DNA from: Selaginella moellendorffii
Lineage: Eukaryota; Streptophyta; Lycopodiopsida; Selaginellales; Selaginellaceae
Assembly: GCF_000143415.4 (NCBI RefSeq)
Contig: NW_003314303.1
Location: forward strand, 57,772-121,771
Length of the DNA stretch: 64,000 nt
Direction: 5' to 3'
The notes under the pieces are model-generated. The model had not been told where the DNA came from and searched no databases. It worked only from the letters and a program-made list of their open reading frames with translations. Every line of letters begins with the position of its first letter. Position 1 is the stretch's first letter. Made by a program: the position numbers and the translations under genes. This document shows positions 55,386 through 64,000 of this stretch, in pieces.

Positions 55386-57556
55386 TCAGCAGCATTTCCA
55401 GGCAGACGCAGAAGCTAAGACCTTTCCTTGGAAACCGAGCAGCAGGCTTCCGTCGTCCTTGACGAGGTCAAATCCCCTGGTCTTGTTATTACCGGCCTTC
55501 TCGAAGTTGAACAGGCCGAGCGCAAGCTTCTCGCACATGTCACTGAGTCTGGAGCAGCACAGGCCGGCGTGACTCATCCACAGGTTCCATTTCTCCAGCC
55601 GCTGGTGCTCCAAATTTCCAGCGAGCAGCTCTTCGACCTCGGGCTTCCATACCAGCTGTTCAACTTTGTCTGCTTCCTTCAGGGAGCATTCCTCTGAAGC
55701 AGCAACACACTCTGCCAGTGCCGTGTAGTAGTCCAAGCCTTCTCGGAAACGTTCGATGAACGAAGGCTGTGGCTCCATCTCCTGCTCGACAAGCAACACT
55801 ATCTTCGGGTGGGAAGCTCGGATGGAATCCAGTGCCTCGGCAACAGGTACCAACTTGTGAAGTCCGAACACAAAGTTGACGACGAGCACCTCGTGCACCT
55901 TAAGGCCCATGTCGGACAAGCTCAACGGACTTCCTGACCGTGTTAGCACGCCACAGAACTCAAACTCCGCGCATCCGGCATTCTTGGGATGGTCCCGAGC
56001 CAGCTCTCTCAAGCTCTCCAAGGCGAAGTAGAGTGCATGCTGGCGGGTGCTGGTCAGAGTTATTCGAATTTTGATCGGCCTGGGGAGCTTCTGCTCGAGG
56101 GTGGAGGCTACGAAGGATGACCACTGACCCCCGAAGGAAGAGTTCATTGAGGGCGAGTTGGCTGCTTCGGACAGATCGAGGATGTGCACGCATTCCTCGG
56201 ACTCGATGGCCTCGGCGATGGCCTGGTTGGCGATGAAGTGTGCACACTTGAGCAGAGTGGAGGTGTCATACAGGCTCTTGCAAGCAGCAATCCGCTCGAC
56301 GACCTCCGTCGCATCCGTCGAAGCGGGAGCTGGAGTGGAACTCCGTGCTTTCCTCTTGGACAGCCTCTCCGCGAGGATATCCCTGAAGAGGAGGCCGATT
56401 CGATAAGCTGGAGGTTGGAGCTTATGGAACTGTTGATTCTGATGGTGCTCCTGTTGTTGCAGGAAAACTTGGTGGTGGTGGTGATCATTGAGCCGCGCCA
56501 ATATCGACTGGGCGAGTTCGTCCTGACCGCTCTCGCAGGCCTCTGCCGCATGCAGCAACAACCTGCTCGGAAACGCTCCGGAATTCGAGCTTAAGACGTG
56601 CTGTTGTAACGGATGCCCCGGTTGGGCATTCGGTGGAGACTGCCTCGCCACCTTGCTCGACGGGTGTTGAAGCTCCTGCTGCTCTCTCTTGAGGCTCGGC
56701 GGCAGCGGCTGCGGCCTCAACAGGACGTGCTCGTCCACGTATGGTATCCGTGAAGCCTGCCGTTTACCAGCTTGTTGCAACTCTCGCTCCTGCTGCTGCT
56801 GGAGGAGTTGCAAAGGGCTGGGACCTGGATTCTCGACAAACAGCCCGGGGTGGAGAGCCCTTGGTGAAGAAGCTCGCATGAAGCTCATGGGAGCTTGTCC
56901 GAACAAGTTGGGCATGTGCTGCTGGTGCTGCTCATCTTGAAGCATTCCAAGTAAGAACGGTTCCCTGTGCTGCTGCTGGTGCTCCAAACCAATCTGAAGA
57001 TTATGCTGTTGCTGCTGCTGCTGCCACAAGGGATTCATGCTGCCGCTAAGAGCCAGGGGGTCTTGAAACTGCATGGGATGGGGGTGGTGGAACAGGGGAG
57101 CTCCCGATGATACCAACGGTAGTGTCCTCCGTGTAAAGCTCTCGAGATGAGCAAGATGCGGGGGAAGCGAGCTGGTTGACGAGGACGAGGAGAGCTGCTG
57201 TGGCTGCTCCTGCTTTACCATCATCATCACCTGCTGCTGCCATGGTGGAGGAGGCGGAATTACGTTCACATCTGCTGCCCCTGCTGCGGCTGCCGCGGAA
57301 CCGCTGAAAGGCTCTTCAAACAGCCACCGTATGATGGACGGATCAGGTGCTGGAGCTGCTGGTGGTACTCCAGGTGAAGGGCAACTCCCAAGCAACTCGC
57401 TCTCAAGCTCTTCCAGTTTTTGCTTCTCGGGGAGCAAGTGTTGCTGCTGGTGGAGATGGTGGACAAGCAACTCGTCCTGCTGGGCTCCGACCACGTCTTG
57501 GAGCAGCCACTGATCGCTCCTGCCTTGGTGCTGCTGATGGAGAAGTTCCTGCGGAG

Positions 57557-57598
<42 letters not shown>

Positions 57599-58421
57599 CG
57601 TATCCACCGTAATTCTCCATCTGGCGAATTCCTTGGCCAGAGTAGAAGAGCGACAGTCCATAACCAGTCGACGCTGCTGCCACGGCCTGCTCCAATTCAT
57701 CCTGTAGATCCGCCGAGGACGACGACTGCGCAAACGAGGAAGATATCTGCTGCTGCTGCCGCTGCTGCTGCTGCTCCTGGTGATGATTCCCTCTGGACTT
57801 CACCTTGGCAGCATCGGTGGTGCTATTGTTGCAATCCGACGAGGAAGAGGAGGAGGCTCCTGCCTTCTTGGTATTGTTCTGGATGGCCGAGGAGGAGGAG
57901 GCCGAGCCGAGCGCGCGAGAATTGTTGGGGCTTGGGCTGCGAAGATCCAGAACGGAAGTTGGCTCTCCGGCGAATCCACCACCGGCGGTAGTGCTGCTAA
58001 TCACTCCTGTTGAATCTATCGCTAACAACTGTTGGTTGTGGTTGTAGTGCTGCTGCTGGTGGTGGAAGTGTTCCCGCTCTGGCAGCTGCTGTCCAGTCCT
58101 CGCAGCAGCACCAGTAGCAGTGGCAGTGGCAGTGGCGACTTCCCAGCTGCTGTTGCTGTTGCTGCCGGTGATATTGTTGCTGCTCAGCGCAGCTTTCAAG
58201 GACTTGCTGCTGCTCAAGAACACCGCAGCGTGGCTGTGGCTATGGCTGCTACCGCTGCTGCTGCTACTGGTGGTGGTGGTGGCGGTGGAGCTCAGGAGCC
58301 CATTGAGGCAGATTTGCTCCTCCCGCTGGCACGTCTCGTAGAGCTCCTGCTGCTGCTGCTGCTGCTGGTGAAAGACGGGAAACGACGTTCCATGGTGTTG
58401 GCCAGAGAGCATTCCATACAT
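55386..58421 (-). CDS. HAM: HAIRY MERISTEM (HAM)-type GRAS transcription regulator, miR171 target
   Basis: Single exon, 1011 residues from the first in-frame ATG (MYGMLSGQHHGTSF); the frame stays open upstream to an in-frame TAA but without ATG. Residues 1-610 are low-complexity: many Gln runs (up to about 13), His, Ser and Ala/Thr repeats, typical of a transactivating region. The GRAS domain (about 620-1011) has LLLHAAEACESGQ (leucine-rich repeat I), VHILDLSEA (VHIID motif, 745-753) and the C-terminal SAW motif (ASAWKC). The codons for S-ILARLN-D (639-646) contain the miR171 site at 56485-56505. In flowering plants and moss, HAM proteins keep apical meristem cells undifferentiated, partly with WUSCHEL-type partners, and are cleaved under miR171. 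At about 1000 residues it is longer than angiosperm HAMs because of the Gln-rich part. Confidence 0.93.
56485..56505 (-). promoter_or_regulatory. miR171 target site in HAM mRNA
   Basis: The plus strand here reads like mature miR171 with one mismatch (C for G at position 2), including the invariant GAGCCGCGCCAATATC. The mRNA is therefore almost fully complementary, as required for slicing. The site encodes ILARLN, the same protein position as in seed plant and moss HAM genes. Confidence 0.92.
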
Positions 58422-59043
58422 CTCAAGCGGCAGCAGCGGCGGCTCCTCCAGTTCCAGCTCCTCTTCCAAGGTCGGACTCTCGCCTCCTCCCTCTCCTCCT
58501 TTTGGACTGTCTCCCTCGCGCGACCATTAATTTTGATCTCTGCAGGAGCACCGAAGGATCAATCCAGATAGATCACGAGAAGAAACAAACACAAAAGTGG
58601 AGAAGCGAAGTTCAATCACTGTGAGAGATTGCCTAGCTGCTAGATGGAAGGGGGATTGGATTGGATTGGATTGGGGGGGGGGGGGGGGGAGAGAGAGAGA
58701 GAGAGGAGGGAAAGCTTTTCTAGCTCGCTTTTCTCGCTTGCTTGTTTGCTCACCTCCTTTTTTGTTCTTCGTGCGCTTGTTTTTGTTGTGGGTGGCCTGC
58801 TATACTGCTGCTCTGCTGCTGCTAGCGCTGCTACTGATGTGGTGTTTGTTCTAGCAAATCATCTGCAGATCCCCGCCCTGTCCGACCGACAACACTCTAC
58901 GAGGCCGCCTCGCAATCGGACAAGCACCACTCGGCCTCGCCTCTTTGTTTGTTTGTGCGCCACAATGAATGCTCACGGCCTTGAGCAAGACGAACAAAAG
59001 CCTCGAGAAGGAGAAGAGAAGATGAGAAGAATGCCTGCTTTAT
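58422..59043 (-). promoter_or_regulatory. Presumed long 5' UTR of HAM with simple repeats
   Basis: About 620 bp between the putative TATA box and the ATG. It contains (GGATT)n, a run of about 18 G and a (GA)n run at 58661-58708, all transcribed as pyrimidine-rich RNA from the HAM strand. A short upstream ATG (58530-58532 region, minus) starts a frame different from HAM. Confidence 0.45.
58661..58708. repeat. Compound microsatellite: GGATT, poly-G, GA
   Basis: (GGATT)3-like, then about 18 G, then (GA)8-9 in uninterrupted order. Confidence 0.9.
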
Positions 59044-59051
59044 CTTATATA
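59044..59051 (-). promoter_or_regulatory. Putative TATA box of HAM
   Basis: TATATAAG on the minus strand, immediately downstream of a 17-bp alternating GC tract in the transcription direction. No competing TATA-like element is closer to the ATG. Confidence 0.45.
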
Positions 59052-59057
59052 CAAGAG

Positions 59058-59074
59058 GCGCGCGCGCGCGCGCG
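59058..59074. repeat. Alternating (GC)n tract
   Basis: 17 bp of strictly alternating G and C next to the putative TATA box; such tracts can form Z-DNA when negatively supercoiled. Confidence 0.85.
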
Positions 59075-59249
59075 GGGCGATCGCCCACTTAACCAGCAAA
59101 GCGCACAAGCGAGCTCGAGGAGGAAGAAAAAATGAGAGAGAGAGAGACCTAGTAAACAGGGGAGGGAGGAGGAACCCTACAATCATCTCGGTGGGCATTG
59201 TACTTTTGACGTCTTTGACAACGAGGTCAGTGAAAGCTCTCCCTTCCAA

Positions 59250-62200
59250 AACTGAAGGCTCGTGCTTTCACTTACTATAGCTCCTTCTGAGCAGAGGGTG
59301 GCGGCAGGAGAAACTAATTGGCACTGGTTAACTCTGGAGTTCAATTTAAACTTTTTGAATTTTATTACCTTTTGTGGTAAATTAGAGGGAAAAGTGAACT
59401 GCTGCAAACACTCTTCCTGCTACATACTAAAAGTGGGCTGGGCCATACCTAATGCAAATAAAAGATATGTATGTGCTCATGTCTTGGCTTTAGAATTATT
59501 AGGTTACAAAAGTTGTATAGAGGGCAGGTGACCTACCTTTGGCGTCTTGATATTGCTCCATGGTGTTTAAAGAATTATTTTAATTTATTTTTTCAAAGTT
59601 TTCCTCACTTGTTTTGCTTTGAGTTTCTTTGCTGGGGTGTTTTTTTCTTTGTTGTTTGTTGGGGCCCCCTGCTCCCTTGCAAGCAGTAATAGTACCCTTC
59701 AGCAAGCTCCAATAATTCATAAAGGAGAAAAGGAAAACCCTCAAAATGCCCTGGACTGGATCTTACCTTACACAGCAATTGGATTGGATTGGATGCCTCT
59801 CCCCTTGTTGATTGTGTGTAATGCCCAAACAATGCAACTAGTGTCCTAGTGGTGTCCTGTCAAGATGGTCGAGTCTTCGTACATATGTTATATGAAGTGA
59901 AAGATCACCATATTATAAACTCCAAAGCTCCCGCAAACAAGCCCTGCATTGGCGTCTGGATATATATTATAATTGTATACTTCCATTCCATGGCCGCAAC
60001 TTCACGCACACACGAAATGAGAAAACTAGAGATTCGCTCCTTGGTTCTTGCTAAACGGGAAGTCCTGGGCACCCTTTCCCCAATTCATCGTCTTGTTGTT
60101 CTTTCTTGTCGTAGATTTCAACTGTACACGGTAGAAAAAGCTCCAGTTTGGACACCCATGACCTCATCATCTATAAACCCAGAAAGTATTTCAGATTTGT
60201 AGCTCCACAGCAAGCCATGGCAAACAAAACTTTAGCAGCCGTCATCCTTTGGGCGCTTTGGACTTTCTTTCGTTGTCACCCAACCTGAAAGATCTGACTG
60301 ACGCCTTAGAAATCGCCATCCCGGGTCCATTTCCTTTGTCCATCCCGTCCGATTTTTCCCTGTATACCGGTGTACACACATGGATGGCGAGCTCATGGAA
60401 AAGGTGGTGGATTTGATCGGTTAACTGTTGATCTCCCACTCAAGAAATGTGTGTGTGTGAGAGTCTGTGTTTTCCGGCCTGTCATCTCACATAGCTAACA
60501 TAGTGTCACAATCGCTGATGCAACTCGCTGTTCTCCCCCACAAGCATGACATGAACATGAAATGAAGCACACTTTTTTGCTGCTGCTGAGAGCACTGCTG
60601 CTGCCGCTGTGCCCCACACAAGCAGCAAGCCCATATCAGTGTGTCGCTTTCTCACAAATGCCGGAGATGGGGGAGGAAAGATTTGAGATTTCTATCCGGA
60701 ATCATGAGAACTACTGCCCTTTTGCGACCAAATCGTGTAGGGTTAGCTGGTTTTCTTGTCTATCATGGAGCAAACCACGCTAGCTTACGAGCTCTAAGAG
60801 GCGGTGATCAAACAAAGACGCTCTCTATCTATTCAACGAATTACACATGCCCCCAATGGTTTGGAGGCGCACGGAAGCGCACAGGTGATGGATCCACTGG
60901 CCGTACGAATCGACGCCATCTTCGCCACCACATGAAAATGGAGGGAACTTTCTTCTTCCTTTCAAATTTTCGAAAAGCTGTGATTATTCGCGGGCATATA
61001 CCGGTCAGCGTTGGTGGCCCGTGCTCCCTGGACGTAGAAAAAAGAAAAGCGAAGAGAAACATTAAAAATCAAAATGGTGGCAGGGCAGCCCTCGTGCGTG
61101 GCTGCCAGTGGTCAGTGCAACAAAATAATAATTTCCACTTCTTTTTTATAATAAAAAAGAAAGCCGCGACTTTAGAGCGAAAATGCGGATAGGAAGAAGC
61201 ACAATTCTAAAAAGAAGGCCCTGCGAGCTTTTACACCAGTGCTTTATTAGAGACAAGTTCTCTGCGTGGGCGTGGTGTGTGCCGGCCACTCACGAGTCTG
61301 TCCTGCCTGAGTACTACTGGTGCTCTGCTGATTTTAGGGTTCCTCCTTAGAATCCTTCGAATTCCACTTCCAATTCCGGACTCCATGTGGATGGCTGGCC
61401 GGGCTGGGCTGGCTCTCCACGACATTGGTATAGTATCTCTTTTGCAGTACAAGGCTCCACACCACGTAACAAAGGGGAGCGCACTCACGAAAAAAAAAGG
61501 GGCAGAAGAAAAAAGAAGAGAAGATGAGGGGTTGGGAGATTGGTGGATTGACAGCTCCCTGCCTTTTTATTGTTTCGATCTTTTCTAGGGCTTTGATCAT
61601 GGCATGCGCGCTCTGTTTCTAGGGTTCTTGTGCCTGTCTCAACTTTCTTTGGTCTTTGGAGTCGCGGTCGTTGTGGTATTTGGAACTTCTCGCGAGTTGT
61701 GGCGTTCTTCCTTTTGCTTTTCAAACTTTGGAGCGAAAATGCTACATAAAGGGTGATGTTTTCTTTGATAAAGAAAACAATTATTCTAGAAGTTAGTAGA
61801 CCTTGAATGCATAGCTACACTGTACCCTACAGAAAAACCAGCAACAACCTTGTGTGTACGGGCGGTGGACTTTGAAAAGAAAGAAAAGAAAAATTCAACA
61901 GGGAGGAAAGCTTTTCTTTATTAAAAGTTTTACCAACTATCATGACCGGTTTTTGGGTTGATCAACAACTTTAAAAAGATAAAAGTCTTTTGATGATCCA
62001 TCTCCGGAGTGAAGTGTGACCGACAGTGAATGAATAGATTGAGAAGCTTCCGGGTCGATACATGCCCTAAAAGCATCGATTCAAAAAAATCGATAACGCA
62101 TGAGATGGAAACTGATCAAGCACGACAAGCATTGCAATCCAAACAAAACCAACAAGCAAACAAGCGAGCAATCAATGAAACAAACCAACAAAACGAAGAC

Positions 62201-62807
62201 AGTAGCAATATACAAGTTTACAGAGCAATCCAAAAATCGGGGGTCAATCCTAAACCTCTTGAAAAGCACTGCTACCTTTTCTTGCTCAATGTGGTTCTAT
62301 CCATCCTGACATACAACAAGCTAGGCAGATTTTTGTGCTCCTTTTGTACATTTTTGCTTCAACAAACGCAGCCTGTGTAGCTATACAGTACTTCCATACT
62401 ACTTCATGTCATAGCGATGTGCTCAACGGTTTCTCAGCTTTTCCAGAAACTATCAAATCCCCTGTGGAGAAAAAGGAGGATAAAAATATACAAAACTCTC
62501 TTGAGCTGATTCCCTTACGTCAAGGTAGGATCCCCAGGATGATGTCACGAAACAAATAGAAGTAGTAGTAGTAGCGATGCTGCTCTCTTCGCCGGCTCGC
62601 CACTCATAAAGAAGGAAATAAATCGATCCAATCTCTTGTGGGACATGAAAGCCAGATTTTGTTTACAAAAGAAAAGGTGGCAAGCACACGTTGGGATGTG
62701 GCCAAAGACAAGCGTTATTTTATCCCCGGGTTTGGTTTTTTTGACTTCCACAAACAAGGCAAATGAATGATGAAAGAATTCTCAGTTGTGCGATCGTGGT
62801 CGTCACT
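59250..62807. other. 3.5-kb intergenic region between HAM promoter and desaturase 3' end
   Basis: No ORF with recognisable family. Short open stretches (60641-61192 and 61277-61588, plus) have low-complexity or vector-like composition without motifs. TAGGGTT-type motifs at about 61334, 61588 and 61619 on the plus strand could mark an unrecognised 5' UTR or noncoding transcript. 62,530-62,807 is probably desaturase 3' UTR (minus). I see no tRNA, snRNA or miRNA precursor. Confidence 0.45.
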
Positions 62808-63989
62808 TCAGACCGCCCGGTTGTCGAATCCCACCCATTGCTTCTTCTCGGCATCGAAGAGATTGCACTGCGTTAGGATGGTGGTCATGAGCGGAAACCC
62901 AAACACGGCCTTATTGAGGTGGCGGTCCCAGTTTTGGAGCAACGATGCGTGCCCGGCTCGCAGGTTATAACTTGGAATCTTGGTCGAAAGGTGGTGAGGA
63001 ATGTGGACACTGATGTCGTGACACAGGAAATCAATCCTGTGAAAACCCAGAGTGAGCCCAAAGTTCGGAGGAGATCCCGAGTTTACATACCATCCAGGGT
63101 ATTCGCAGTGAACAGTTCCAGCAAGTTGGGCTCCCACGGCGTTCCACTCGCGGTTCTGCTTGAATGGGATGTGTGGAGCCGTGTGGTGGACAAGGGTGAA
63201 AGTGCTCATCCAGAAGTGGAAGCCCAGCCATGGGAGCAGCCACCACTTGACGAAACCAACGGGCCCTTGGGTCATCAACAGGGGCAGCAAAATCAAAAGC
63301 CCAAAAGCGTAGCAAGCCGCAATGCTCGTCTGAAGAAGGCAAGCATTGTCCGTCAACTTTCTTAAAAAGATGATAGATAGATAATATTACCTTGACTTTG
63401 GCATGCTCCTGGGGGCGGAACTTGTTGAGATCGAAATGCCAGAAGAGCCAGTGTCCGATGGAGGCCATCCACCAGAGAGGACCCATTGTTGCACGCATCA
63501 TCGCCTGGCCAATCCTGTCCGCATTGTCAAACTGGTGTGGCCGGAATGGCTGCCATGCCGTGTCCATAATCAGCCTGCACAATCGCAGGGAGAAGAATCA
63601 CGTTAGCATTGAATGCGGGAGAAAAAGCACAGAAAACGATCCAAAGCCTTGAAAGATCCCCAGAGGATCTTGGAAGAAACGCGAGAAGCTTACTTGTTGG
63701 TGTGTGCGTGGTGAGTGTTGTGCTTGATTCTCCACGGCTCGAACGGGAAGACGAGTGGAGTCATGACCGCATTGCCGACGATGTCATTCACGAGCTGAGA
63801 TTTGGAGAAGGAGTTATGGCCGCAGTCGTGACCGATGACAAAGAGCCCAGTGGCGGCGGTCCCCAAGAACGCGTAGATGAAAGGGTAGAGATACCACGGA
63901 GCTACGGTCAGGGCTGCGTATCCCGTGGCCAGGGCCGAGATCGTGATCGCCACAGTCTTCCATGCCTTGAAATCATCCACTTCGAACAC
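62808..63989 (-). CDS. FAD6: Plastid omega-6 (delta-12) fatty acid desaturase, 3' part
   Basis: Exons on the minus strand: 63989-63694 (opens with a CAG acceptor, so earlier exons are outside the window), 63574-63391, 63356-63091 and 63036-62808. The three histidine boxes of membrane desaturases are present: HDCGH, HNTHH and HIPHH, with transmembrane segments between (for example YLYPFIYAFLGTAATGLF). Blocks such as WWLLPWLGFHFWMSTFTLVH followed by HTAPHIPFK and PSYNLRAGH match FAD6 of chloroplasts, which adds the second double bond to 16:1/18:1 acyl groups of envelope galactolipids using ferredoxin. The 54-bp interval 63090-63037 has no stop and is a multiple of three, but homologues lack it and its ends are GTATGT..ACAG, so I call it an intron. 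The C-terminus (ends FDNRAV) is shorter than in angiosperms. Confidence 0.9.
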
Positions 63990-64000
63990 CTGATCACAAT

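Noticed and set aside
57347-57991. Plus-strand ORFs of up to 214 codons opposite the HAM gene
   Set aside because: Shadows of the CAG/CTG-rich HAM coding sequence; composition is poly-Leu/Ala/Val from antisense reading.
60641-61588. Two plus-strand ORFs (183 and 103 codons) in the 3.5-kb intergenic region
   Set aside because: No conserved motif, low-complexity lysine/arginine runs, and no clear splice or promoter context; they look like chance ORFs.
63031-63582. 183-codon minus-strand ORF overlapping the desaturase
   Set aside because: It follows the right frame only through exon 63574-63391, then runs through the intron into the wrong frame.
1-64000. CRISPR array or bacterial operon structure
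   Set aside because: Genes have spliceosomal introns and plant families; the repeats are LTRs and microsatellites, with no spacer-repeat regularity.

Overview
The window looks like nuclear DNA of a land plant, most likely a spikemoss (Selaginella, a lycophyte). The evidence is a set of plant genes with very short introns (about 45-70 bp, occasionally more), tight gene spacing, a HAM-type GRAS gene carrying a miR171 site, a plastid-type omega-6 desaturase, and a probable flagellar gene, which fits a plant with swimming sperm. Species assignment is inference; no database could be searched.

Left part (1-46,250) is an AT-rich transposon graveyard. 1-10,033 is a Ty3/gypsy element whose two outer LTRs enclose a second, internally deleted relative (3,078-6,391). 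10,034-19,200 holds decayed repeats, including a protease relic, a GC-rich minisatellite-like tract and two AT-shifted LTR relics. 19,737-20,606 (minus) is an intact ORF for a secreted protein with a bulb-type lectin domain. 21,125-35,379 is an old minus-strand Ty3/gypsy element with recognisable gag, zinc knuckles, RT and RNase H. A young 7.3-kb non-autonomous LTR element (LARD-like, 23,671-31,003) is inserted in its gag with a perfect 5-bp target duplication; 905 unknown bases lie inside the young element. 35,432-42,593 is a chromodomain-type Ty3/gypsy element present as two inverted partial copies with a large fold-back at the left edge. 42,594-46,250 is AT-rich, with a few LTR relics and a strong hairpin.

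Right part (46,332-64,000) is gene-dense and clearly higher in GC: a CFAP97-like gene (minus) head-to-head with a 19-exon DExH-box RNA helicase with a C-terminal dsRBD (plus); an organelle-type histidyl-tRNA synthetase 147 bp downstream that seems spliced to an extra C-terminal domain; a convergent single-exon HAM/GRAS transcription factor; a 3.5-kb intergenic stretch; and the 3' part of a plastid omega-6 fatty acid desaturase (minus) running off the right edge. These genes are independent housekeeping or developmental genes and do not form a pathway.

Exon coordinates were derived by eye from GT/GC-AG sites, reading-frame continuity and family conservation. LTR ends come from TG..CA termini, flanking PBS/PPT and target duplications.
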